DNA of 64,000 bases from Gavia stellata (taxonomy: Eukaryota; Chordata; Aves; Gaviiformes; Gaviidae), in NCBI RefSeq assembly GCF_030936135.1, contig NC_082636.1:1-64000 (forward strand), given 5' to 3'. Both the position numbers and the translations under genes were made by a program. The notes under the pieces were generated by a model. That model saw only the letters and a program-made list of their open reading frames with translations, was not told the origin of the DNA and made no database searches. Shown here in pieces: positions 39,170 to 60,537 of the stretch (the first letter of the stretch is position 1; every line of letters starts with the position of its first letter).

Positions 39170-40540
39170 CAGAGATGGACACATGTGGTGGTGACATGGC
39201 AGCTGTGGCCACCAGGTTGGACATATGTGGTGGTGGACCACCATCCATGGCTTCCCGAGCTGCACATGTGTGTCCTCCAGGCTTGGACATGCATGTCCTC
39301 TTGCTGTTGACTTACGTGGCCTCTACACCTGGACACGTGTTCACCAGATCTGGACACGTGTGGCCATGGATTGCCAGCTGTGTTCACCAGACCTGGACAT
39401 ACGTGTCCTCCAGACATGGATACGTGTTCTACAGACCTGGACGCATGCGCATTCCAGACGTGGATACACGTCCTATAGACATGGACAGGCGTTCTACAAC
39501 CTGGACACGGATCCTCCAGATCGGGACACGTGTGTCCTCCAGACATCAACATATGTCTTCCAGAGCTGGACACGGGTTGCCTGTCAGCACCAGACATGTG
39601 GCAGGTTGCCACCATGGCCACCAGCACCAGATATGTGGTTGCAGGTTGCCACAGTGGCCACCAGCACCAGATACATGTGGCCATGACTGTCCCACCATGG
39701 CCACCAGCACCGGCTGTGTGGTTGGAGGTTGCCGCCATGGCCACCAGCACCAGATATGTGGTTGCAGGTTGCCACCTTGGCCACCAGCACCAGATGCCCA
39801 TGGCCATGACTGTCCCACCATGGCCACCAGCACCAGCCTGTGGTTGGAGGTTGCCACCATGGCCACCAGCACTAGATATGTGGTTGCAGGTTGCCACCTT
39901 GGCCACCAGCACCAGATACATGTGGCCATGACTGTCCCACCATGGCCACCAGCACCGGCTGTGTGGTTGGAGGTTGCCACCATGGCCACCAGCACTAGAT
40001 ATGTGGTTGCAGGTTGCCACCTTGGCCACCAGCACCAGATACATGTGGCCATGAGCTGCTCACCATAGCCACCAGCACCAAACATGCATGGCCACAAGTT
40101 GTCCACCATGGCCAGCAGCACCGGCTGTGTGGTTGCAGGTTGCCACCATGGCCACCAGCACCAGATACATGTGGCCATGACTGTCCCACCATGGCCACCA
40201 GCACCGGCTGTGTGGTTGGAGGTTGCCACAGTGGCCACCAGCACCAGATACATGTGGCCATGACTGTCCCACCATGGCCACCAGCACCGGCTGTGTGGTT
40301 GGAGGTTGCCACCATGGCCACCAGCACCAGATACATGTGGCCATGAGCTGCTCACCATGGCCACCAGCACCAAACATGCATGGCCACAAGTTGTCCACCA
40401 TGGCCACCAGCACCGGCTGTGTGGTTGCAGGTTGCCACCATGGCCACCAGCACCAGATACATGTGGCCATGACTGTCCCACCATGGCCACCAGCACCAAA
40501 TATGCATGGCCACGAGTTGTCCACCATGGCCACCAACCCC
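39170..40540. repeat. ~63-bp CCATGGCCACCAGCACC minisatellite downstream of KLK-C
   Basis: Left part (to 39,590) is degenerate GGACACGTGTCC words. Then units of GTTGCCACCATGGCCACCAG, CACCAGATATGTGGTTGCAG and GGCCATGACTGTCCCACC, with higher-order blocks of about 130 bp. Confidence 0.92.
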
Positions 40541-40675
40541 AACCCTCAGACCTTGGGCAATTTCCCCACTGTGCTCACGGTGGCCACGATCCTCCCACGC
40601 CTCCCCCCTGCCCCATGGCCACGGTGGCCATGGTGGAGCCACGGGACGGTGGAAGGTGGCCACGTTTCACAGGGC

Positions 40676-40681
40676 TTTATT
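40676..40681 (-). terminator. Poly(A) signal of KLK-C
   Basis: AATAAA on the - strand (GGAATAAAGCCC), 118 bp after the KLK-C stop. Confidence 0.75.
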
Positions 40682-40798
40682 CCAGGAGCTCTCCCCCCGG
40701 TGTGCCGGGAGGGTGGTGCGGGCTGGGAGAAGGGAGAAGAAGACCCCTGGTATTTTGGGGGAGGGGGTGTGGGGAGGACTCTTCCTTCCGGGGGTGGC

Positions 40799-51396
<10,598 letters not shown>

Positions 51397-51555
51397 GGCG
51401 GCGGGCGGGCGAGGGAGGAAGAGGAGGGTGGCGGGGAGCGGGGGCCCATCCCCTTAAATCCCCATCGGGCCCCGCCTGGGCTGGGGCCACCCGGGGAGGG
51501 AGCGGGGCCGGTCGGGGCGGTCTCACCCTCCCGCCACACCCCGGCCCGGGGCGGT
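51397..51555 (-). promoter_or_regulatory. KLK-C core promoter island with TATA-like box
   Basis: Unique 160-bp stretch between two arms of the array. A TATA-like GATTTAAGG (51454-51459, - strand) lies about 58 bp upstream of the ATG, so transcription would start about 30 bp before the ATG. GC-rich flanks. Confidence 0.5.
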
Positions 51556-51559
51556 GCGG

Positions 51560-54500
51560 GTGCCAACCAGTGCCTCCCAGTGCCTCCCAGTGCCTTCCCA
51601 GTGCCTCCCCAGTGCCTCCCAGGGCCTTCCCAGTGCCTTCCAGTGCCTCCCAGTGCCTCCCAGTGCCTCCCAGGGCTGTCGCAGGGCCTTCCCAGGGCCT
51701 TCTCAGGGCCTCCTGGGGCATCCCAGTGCCTCCCAGTGCCTCCCAGTGCCTCCCAGTGCCTTCCCAGTGCCATCTCAGGGCATCCTGGGGCATCCCAGTG
51801 CTTCCCAGTGCCTCCCAGTGCCTCCCAGTGCCTCCCAGTGCTTCCCAGTGCCTTCCCAGGGCCGTCTCAGGGCCTCCAGTGCCTCCCAGTGCCTCCCAGT
51901 GCCTCCAGTGCCTTCCCAGTGCCTCCCCAGTGCCTCCCAGGGCTGTCGCAGGGCCTTCCCAGGGCCTTCTCAGGGCCTCCTGGGGCATCCCAGTGCCTCC
52001 CAGTGCCTTCCCAGTGCCTCCACCAGTGCCTCCCAGGGCCTTCTCAGGGCCTCCCAGTGCTTCCCAGTGCCTCCCAGTGCTTCCCAGTGCCTTCCAGTGC
52101 TTCCCCCGTGCCTTCCCAGGGCCGTCTCAGGGCATCCTAGGGCATCCCAGTGCTTCCCAGTGCCTCCCAGTGCCTCCAGTGCCTTCCAGGGCCTTCCCAG
52201 TGCCTTCCAGTGCCTTCCCAGGGCCTTCTCAGGGCCTCCTGGGCATCCCAGTGCCTCCCAGTGCCTCCCAGTGCCTTCCCAGTGCCTTCTCAGGGCATCC
52301 TGGGGCATCCCAGTGCCTCCCAGTGCCTCCCAGTGCCTCCCCAGTGCCTCCCAGGGCTGTCGCAGGGCCTTCGCAGGGCTTTCTCAGGGCCTCCTGGGGC
52401 ATCCCAGTGCCTCCCAGTGCCTCCCAGTGCCTCCCAGTGCCTCCCAGTGCCTTCCCAGTGCTTCCCAGTGCCTTCCCAGTGCTACCCAGTGCCTCCCAGT
52501 GCCTTCCCAGGGCCTTCTCAGGGCCTCCTGGGGCATCCCAGTGCCTCCCAGTGCCTCCCAGTGCTTCCCAGTGCCTTCCCAGGGCCGTCTCAGGGCCTCC
52601 TGGGGCCTCCCAGTGCCTCCCAGTGCCTCCCAGTGCCTTCCAGTGCCTTCCCAGTGCCTCCCAGGGCTGTCGCAGGGCCTTCGCAGGGCCTTCTCAGGGC
52701 CTCCTGGGGCATCCCAGTGCCTCCCAGTGCTTCCCAGTGCCTCCCAGTGCCTTCCCAGTGCCTCCCAGGGCTGTCGCAGGGCTTTCTCAGGGCCTCCTGG
52801 GGCATCCCAGTGCCTCCCAGTGCCTCCCAGTGCCTTCCCAGTGCCTCCCAGGGCTGTCGCAGGGCCTTCTCAGGGCATCCTGGGGCATCCCAGTGCCTCC
52901 CAGTGCCTCCCAGTGCTTCCCAGTGCCTTCCCAGGGCCGTCTCAGGGCCTTCTCAGGGCATCCTGGGGCATCCCAGTGCCTTCCCAGTGCCTCCCAGTGC
53001 CTTCCCAGTGCCTCCCGGGGCATCCCAGTGTCTCCTTGTATCTTTTGAGGCATCCCAGTCCCTCCCAGTGCCTCCCAGTGCCTCCCAGTGGCCCCCGGAG
53101 CTTCCCAGTGCCTTCCAAGTGTCTCCTGGAGCATCCCAGTGCCTTCCCAGTGCTTCCCAGGGCATTCCAGTGCCTCCTGGGGCATCCCAGTGCCTTCTGG
53201 GACATCCCAGTGCCTCCCAGTGCCTCCCAGTGCCTCCCAGTGCTTCCCAGTGCCTCCCGAGGCATCCTACTGCTTCCCAGTGCTTCCCAGTGCCTCCCAC
53301 AGCCTTCCAGTCCCTCCCAGTCCCTCCCAGTGCCTCCCACAGCCTCCCAGTGCCTCCCAGCACCTCCTGAGGCATCCTACTGCTTCCCAATGCTTTCCAG
53401 TGCCTCCCAGTGCCTCCTGGGCCTTCCCAGTGCCTCCCAGTGCCATCCCAGTGCCTTTCCAGTGCCTCCTGGGGCATCCTGGTGCCTCCCACAGCCTCCC
53501 AGTCCCTCCCAGTCCCTCCCAGTGCCTCCCAGTGCCTCCCAGTGCCTCCTATGACATCCTAGTGCCTTCCCAGTGCCTCCTGAGGCATCCCAGTGCCTCC
53601 CAGTGCTTCCCAGTGCCTGCTGGATCCTCCCAGTGCCACCAGTGTCTCCCAGTACCTCCCAGTGCCTCCCAGTTCAACCCAGTGCCTGCTGGGTCTTCCC
53701 AGTGCCATCTGGTTCCTTCTGGGTCCTCCCAGTGCCACCAGTGTCTCCCAGTACCTCCCACTGCACCCTTGTGCCTCCCAGCATGTCCCAGTGCCTCCCA
53801 GTACAACCCAGTATGTCCCATTGCCTTCCAGAGCATCCCAGTATATCCCAGTGCCTCCCAGCATTTTTCCAGTACGTCTCAGTGCCTCACAGTGTTTCCC
53901 AGTGTCTCCCAGTCTGCCCCAGTGCTTCCCAGTGCCGCCTAGAGCGTCCCAGTGCATCTGGGCACCTCCCAGTGCCTCCCAGTGTGTCCCAGTTCATCCC
54001 CACACCTAAAAATCAGGGCCTTTCTGAAGCTTCCCAGTGCCTCCCAGTATGTCCCAGTGCCCTTCCCAGTGCTTCCCAGTGCCCTTCCTGTCCTTCCCAG
54101 TGCCTCCCAGTATGTCCCAGTGCCCTTCCTGGTGCCTCCCAGTGCCCTTCCTGTCCTTCCCAGTGCCTCCCAGTATGTCCCAGTGCCCTTCCTGGTGCCT
54201 CCCAGCGCCCTTCCCCGCCCTTCCCAGTGCCTCCCAGTATGTCCCAGTGCCCTTCCCGTCCTTCCCAGTGCTTCCCAGTATGTCCCAGTGCCCTTCCTGG
54301 CACCTCCCAGCGCCCTTCCTGTCCTTCCCAGTGCCTCCCAGTATGTCCCAGTGCCCTTCCTGGCACCTCCCAGTGCCCTTCCCGTCCTTCCCAGTGCTTC
54401 CCAGTATGTCCCAGTGCTCTTCCCGGCACCTCCCAGCGCCCTTCCTGTCCTTCCCAGTGCCTCCCAGTATGTCCCAGTGCCCTTCCTGGTGCCTCCCAGT

Positions 54501-54870
54501 GCCCTTCCCGTCCTTCCCAGTGCTTCCCAGTATGTCCCAGTGCCCTTCCCGCCCTTCCCAGTGCCTCCCAGTATGTCCCAGTGCCCTTCCCGGCACCTCC
54601 CAGCGCCCTTCCTGTCCTTCCCAGTGCCTCCCAGTATGTCCCAGTGCCCTTCCTGGCACCTCCCAGCGCCCTTCCCCGCCCTTCCCAGTGCCTCCCAGTA
54701 TGTCCCAGTGCCCTTCCTGGCACCTCCCAGCGCCCTTCCCGCCCTTCCCAGTGCTTCCCAGTATGTCCCAGTGCTCTTCCCGGCACCTCCCAGCGCCCTT
54801 CCTGTCCTTCCCAGTGCCTCCCAGTATGTCCCAGTGCCCTTCCCAGTGCCTCCCAGTTCATCCCTACACC
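51560..54870 (-). repeat. ACTGGGAGGC array upstream of KLK-C
   Basis: Same repeat and orientation as intron 1. To about 53,950 it mixes CCCAGTGCCTCCCAGTGCC with blocks of CCCAGGGCTGTCGCAGGGCC (+ strand). From about 54,010 to 54,840 a more regular ~60-bp unit carries CCTCCCAGTATGTCCCAGTG and CCCTTCC. Confidence 0.94.
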
Positions 54871-54959
54871 TATCTGAGCCTTCCTGTTCTTCCCAGTGCC
54901 CTTCCCAGCACCTCCCAGTGCCTCCCAGTTCATCCCAGTTCATCCCAGTGCCATCCTAG

Positions 54960-55240
54960 TCCTCTCTGCCAGGTCACCTCCCGGCCACCCCACCCGGGGC
55001 CAAATGCCCCACGGCCACTTGCCAGCCCCAAATTACCCACAATCCCCTGCGGCTCCAGGGCGGGGCAGGGGGAGGAGCTTCCCCCTTCAGGCCCCGCCCA
55101 CCTCCTTGAGTGGGCGGAGCCCAATCAGTGCCAGGTAATGAACTGGGGGGGGGGGGAGGGGGGGGCGTGCCTCAGTTTCCCCCTTTGCCCTCCCCCATAA
55201 TCCCTTAATGACAGGGCGGGGCCACGCCCCGGGGTGGGCG
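54960..55240. other. Unique GC-box/CCAAT island
   Basis: Non-repetitive sequence between arrays with GGGGCGGGGC- and GGGCGGAGCC-like boxes and CCCAATCAG near 55,119. Promoter-like in composition but no exon assigned; it could be a distal KLK-C element. Confidence 0.3.
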
Positions 55241-55289
55241 GGGCCGGGTCCCACCCATGTGGGTGGGGGGGGCACCCATGGTGGGGGAG

Positions 55290-57640
55290 GGGCAGAGTTG
55301 GGGGGGACCCCAATAGTGGGGCAGAGTTGGGGGACCCCAATGGAGGGGTAGTTTTGGGGGACCCCAAAACAGAAGCAGAATTGGGGGGACCCCAAAACCG
55401 GAGCAGAGTTGGGGGGACCCCAATAGTGAAGCAGAGTTGGGGGATCCCAAAAGAGGGGCAGAGTTGGGGGGACCCCAGAACAGAGGCAGAGTTGGGGGAC
55501 CCCAATAGTGGGGCAGAGTTGGGGGACCCCAATGGAGGGGTAGATTTGTGGGACCCCAAAACAGAAGCAGAATTGGGGGGACCCCAAAACCGGAGCAGCA
55601 TTGGGGGGACCCCAATAGTGGGGCAGAGTTGGGGGGACCCCAAAAGAGGGGCTGAATTGGGGGGACCCCAAAGGTGGGTCAGAGTTGGGGGACCCCAAAA
55701 GAGGGGCTGAATTGGGGGGACCCCAAAGGAGGGGCAGAGTTGGGGGGACCCCAAAGGTGCGTCAGAGTTGGGGGGACCCCAAAAGAGGGGCAGAGTTGGG
55801 GGACCCCAAAAACAGAGCAGCGTTGGGGGGACCCCAATAGTGGGGCAGAGTTGGGGGACCCCAATGGAGGGGTAGTTTTGGGGGACCCCAAAACAGAAGC
55901 AGAATTGGGGGGACCCCAAAACCGGAGCAGAGTTGGGGGGACCCCAAAGGAGGGGCAGAGTTGGGGGGACCCCAAAGGTGGGTCAGAGTTGGGGGGACCC
56001 CAAAAGAGGGGCAGAGTTGGGGGACCCCAAAAACAGAGCAGCGTTGGGGGGACCCCAATAGTGGGGCAGAGTTGGGGGACCCCAATGGAGGGGTAGTTTT
56101 GGGGGACCCCAAAACAGAAGCAGAATTGGGGGGACCCCAAAACCGGAGCAGAGTTGGGGGGACCCCAAAGGAGGGGCAGAGTTGGGGGGACCCCAAAGGT
56201 GGGTCAGAGTTGGGGGGACCCCAAAAGAGGGGCAGAGTTGGGGGACCCCAAAAACAGAGCAGCGTTGGGGGGACCCCAATAGTAGGGCAGAGTTGGGGGA
56301 CCCCAATGGAGGGGTAGTTTTGGGGGACCCCAAAACAGAAGCAGAATTGGGGGGACCCCAAAACCGGAGCAGAGTTGGGGGGACCCCAATAGTGGGGCAG
56401 AGTTGGGGGGACCCCAAAACCGGAGCAGCATTGGGGGGACCCCAATAGTGAAGCAGAGTTGGGGGATCCCAAAGGAGGGGCAGAGTTGGGGGGACCCCAA
56501 AACCAGAGCAGCGTGGGGGGACCCCAAAAGAGGGGCAGAGTTGGGGGGACCCCAAAACAGGGGCAGAGCTGGGGGGACCCCAGAACAGAGGCAGAGTTGG
56601 GGGACCCCAATAGTGGGGCAGAGTTGGGGGACCCCAATGGAGGGGTAGATTTGGGGGACCCCAAAACAGAAGCAGAATTGGGGGGACCCCAAAACCGGAG
56701 CAGCGTTGGGGGGACCCCAAAGAGGGGCAGAGCTGGGGGACCCCAAAACAGGGGCTGAATTGGGAGTGATCCCAAAGGAGGGGCAGAGTTGGGGGGTCCC
56801 CAATAATGGGGCAGAGTTGGGGGGACCCCAAAGGTGGGTCAGAGTTGTGGGACCCCAAAAGAGGGGCACAGTGGGGGAACCCCTAAATAGGGGCAGAGTT
56901 GTGGGACTCCAAAACAGGGGCTGAGTTGGGGGGACACCAATAGTGGGGCAGAGTTGGGGGGGACCCCAAGAGAGGGGCAGAGTTGGGCGACCCCAAAACA
57001 GGGGCTGAATTTGGGGGACCCCAAGGGAGGGGCAGAGCTGAGGGACCCCAAAATGGGAGCAGAGGTGGGGACACCCCAAAGGAGGGGCAGAGTTGGAGGG
57101 ACCCCAAAAGAGGGGCAGAGTTGGGGGGACCCCAAAACAGAGGCAGTGTTGGGGGGACCCCAATAGTGGGGCAGAGTTGGGGGGATCCCAAAAGAGGGGC
57201 AGAGTTGGGGGGACCCCAAAGGTGGGTCAGAGTTGGGGGACCCCAAAAGAGGGGTAGAGTTGGGGGGTCCCCAATAGTGGGGCAGAGTTGGGGGGATCCC
57301 AAAAGAGGGGCAGAGTTGGGGGGGACCCCAAAGGTGANNNNNNNNNNNNNNNNNNNNNNNNNNNNNNNNNNNNNNNNNNNNNNNNNNNNNNNNNNNNNNN
57401 NNNNNNNNNNNNNNNNNNNNNNNNNNNNNNNNNNNNNNNNNNNNNNNNNNNNNNNNNNNNNNNNNNNNNNNNNNNNNNNNNNNNNNNNNNNNNNNNNNNN
57501 NNNNNNNNNNNNNNNNNNNNNNNNNNNNNNNNNNNNNTAGAGTTGGGGGGGACCCCAAAGGTGGATCAGAGTTGGGGGGGTCCCCAATAGTGGGGCAGAG
57601 TTGGGGGGACCCCAAAAGAGGGGGAGAGTTGGGGGGACCC
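55290..57640. repeat. ~30-bp GGGGGACCCCAA minisatellite
   Basis: Units GCAGAGTTGGGGGGACCCCA plus AAACCGGA, AAGAGGG, AATAGTGGG and similar. Higher-order blocks of about 223 bp recur (for example starting near 55,738, 55,961 and 56,182). Interrupted by a gap. Confidence 0.94.
57338..57537. other. Assembly gap (200 N)
   Basis: Exactly 200 N inside the GGGGGACCCCAA array, with the same repeat on both sides; probably an unresolved repeat of unknown true size. Confidence 0.95.
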
Positions 57641-58260
57641 ATCCCTGGCCCGGAGCAGGGTGCCACTGCTGGTGACGGTCACCCGCGGACCCGTTGTCAC
57701 CACGAGCTCTCCCCTGAGGTTGTCCTCAACTTGTCACCCTCAGGGACAAGAGGACCTGTCCCCAAGGGGACGATGGCCCTTGGGGACACCGTGATCTGGG
57801 GGACATCTTGGGGACAGTCCCCAAAATCCCCAGGGCGAGCTGCTCCCTTCCTCAGCGCCTCCAGGCCGATTAATTAATTAGCGGATTAATTAATTAGCGG
57901 ATTCATTAAGCCGAACGAGGTTTCCCCGACCCTCTCCAGGTGACCTTCCACCATGTCCTCGTGTCACCATGTCCCCGTGTCACCATGTCCCCAGAGACCC
58001 CATGCCCCGCCCCACCCCTTCCCTGGGTGACCTCGGCTCCTAATTAGCGCTGCCTCCAATTAGCTCCATTAATTAGTCTTATTAATTAGTCCCTTTCCCC
58101 AGTGTGTGTGGGGGAAGATTTGGGGGGGGGGAGGAGGAGGTGTGGGAGGAGGGGGATGGGGGGGGGGGAGGGGGAACCCCCCTCTTGTCACAAATGGGGG
58201 GGTGTGTCCTTGTTAACGCTAACGAGGGATCTCAGCCGGGTCGCTCATTAAGTAGGTGTC
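57641..58260. other. Unique island with TAATTA clusters
   Basis: Two groups of homeodomain-like sites: TAATTAATTA at 57871 and again at about 57887, then TAATTAG, CCAATTAG, TTAATTAG and TTAATTAG between 58,041 and 58,089. No coding region seen. It lies between KLK-D and KLK-C. Confidence 0.45.
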
Positions 58261-58261
58261 C

Positions 58262-60310
58262 CACCCCCAAATCCAGTTCCCCCCCCAGTTCCCACTGTCC
58301 CCCACTCCCAGTGCTCCCAGTTCCCCCTGTCCCCCCAAATCCAGTCCCCTCAATTCCCACTGCCCCCAGTCCCAGTACTCCCAGTGCTCCCAGTTTCCCC
58401 AGCCCCCCAAATCCAGTTCCCCCCAATTCTCACTGCCCCACACTCCCCAGTTCTCCCAGTTCCCCTGTCCCCCCAAATCCAGTCCCCCGAATTCCAACTG
58501 GCCCCCAGTCCCAGTACTCCCAGTGTTCCCAGTTCCCACTGCCCCCTAAATCCAGTTCCCCCCAATTCCCACTGTCCCCACTCCCAGTGCTCCCGGTTCC
58601 CTCTGCCCCCCCAAATCCAGTCCCCTCAATTCCCACTGCCCCCAGTCCCAGTACTCCCAGTGCTCCCAGTTTCCCCAGCCCCCCAAATCCAGTTCCCCCC
58701 AATTCCCACTGCCCCACACTCCCAGTGCTCCCGGTTCCCCCTGTCCCCCCAAATCCAGTCCCCCCCAATTCCCACTGTCCCCCACTCCCAGTACTCCCAG
58801 TTCCCCCTGTCCCCCCAAATCCAGTCCCCCCCAATTCCCACTGCCCCCACTCCCAGTGCTCCCAGTTCCCCTGTCCCCCCAAATCCAGTCCCCCCCAGCT
58901 CCCATTGGCCCCACTCCCAGTTCTCCCAGTTCCCCTGTTCCCCCAAATCCAGTCCCCCGAATTCCCACTGCCCCCAGCCCCAGTACTCCCAGTGCTCCCA
59001 GTTCCCTCTGCCCCCCCAAATCCAGTCCCCCCAACTCCCACTGCCCCCCAATCCCAGTACCCCCAGTTCCCCCATCCCCCCAAATCCAGTTCCCCCCAGT
59101 TCCCACTGCCCCCCACTCCCAGTTCTCCCAGTTCCCCTGTCCCCCCAAATCCAGTCCCCTCAATTCCCACTGCCCTCAGTCCCAGTACTCCCAGTGGCCC
59201 CAGTTTCCCCAGCCCCCCAAATCCAGTCCCCCCCCAATTCCCACTGCCCCCACTCCCAGTGCTCCCAGTTCCCCTGCCCCCCCAAATCCAGTCCCCCGAA
59301 TTCCCACTGCCCCCAGCCCCAGTACTCCCAGTGCTCCCAGTTCCCTCTGCCCCCCCAAATCCAGTCCCCCCCAATTCCCACTGCCCCCCACTCCCAATGC
59401 CCCCAGTTCCCCTGTCCCCCCAAATCCAGTCCCCCCCAGCTCCCATTGGCCCCACTCCCAGTTCTCCCAGTTCCCCTGTCCCCCCAAATCCAGTCCCCTC
59501 AATTCCCACTGCCCTCAGTCCCAGTACTCCCAGTGCTCCCAGTTTCCCCAGCCCCCCAAATCCAGTCCCCCCCCAATTCCCACTGCCCCCACTCCCAGTG
59601 CTCCAGTTCCCCTGTCCCCCCAAATCCAGTCCCCTCAATTCCCACTGCCCCCAGTCCCAGTACTCCCAGTGCTCCCAGTTTCCCCAGCCCCCCAAATCCA
59701 GTTCCCCCCAATTCCCACTGCCCCCACTCCAAGTGCTCCCAGTGCCACCTGCCCTCCCAAATCCAGTTCCTCCCCCAGTTCCCACTGACCCCCACTCCCA
59801 GTTCTCCCAGTTCCCCTGTCCCCCCAAATCCAGTTCCCCCCAATTCCCACTGCCCCACACTCCCAGCGCTCCCAGTTCCCCTGCCCCCCCAAATCCAGTC
59901 CCCCCCAATTCCCACTGCCACCACTCCCAGCGCTCCCAGTTCCCCTGCCCCCCCAAATCCAGTCCCCCGAATTCCCACTGCCCCCAGCCCAGTACTCCCA
60001 GTGCTCCCAGTTCCCACTGCCCCCTAAATCCAGTTCCCCCCAATTCCCACTGCCCCACACTCCCAGTGCTCCCGGTTCCCTCTGCCCCCCCAAATCCAGT
60101 CCCCCCGAATTCCCACTGCCCCCAGCCCCAGTACTCCCAGTGCTCCCAGTTCCCTCTGCCCCCCCAAATCCAGTCCCCCGAATTCCCACTGCCCCCAGCC
60201 CCAGTACTCCCAGTGCTCCCAGTTCCCTCTGCCCCCCCAAATCCAGTCCCCCCCAATTCCCACTGCCCCCCACTCCCAGTGCCCCCAGTTCCCCCGCCCC
60301 CCCAAATCCA
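58262..60310. repeat. ~60-bp CCCCCAAATCCAGT minisatellite downstream of KLK-D
   Basis: About 33 units joining CCCCCCAAATCCAGTCCCCC, AATTCCCACTGCCCCCA and CTCCCAGTGCTCCCAGTT. It contains CCCAGT words like the ACTGGGAGG family and ends about 60 bp before the KLK-D poly(A) signal. Confidence 0.94.
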
Positions 60311-60374
60311 GTCGTCCCCCCCCCACCCCGGTACCCCCCCCCCCCCCCCAATTTCTCCGATTTCGCTCTTTTTC

Positions 60375-60380
60375 TTTATT
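60375..60380 (-). terminator. Poly(A) signal of KLK-D
   Basis: AATAAA on the - strand (GAAAAATAAAGAAA), about 160 bp after the KLK-D stop. Confidence 0.7.
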
Positions 60381-60537
60381 TTTCAACCCAAATTTCACTG
60401 TGGCCCCAGGGCATTCTGGGAAATTTCTTTCCTCCAGCCCACCCCCCCCCTCCAAAAAAAAAAGGGGGTGAAGTCCCTTTTGGGGGGGAGGGCGTGGCGG
60501 GGCGTGGCAGGGGAGGGTGGGGGTGGAGCCGGAGGCC

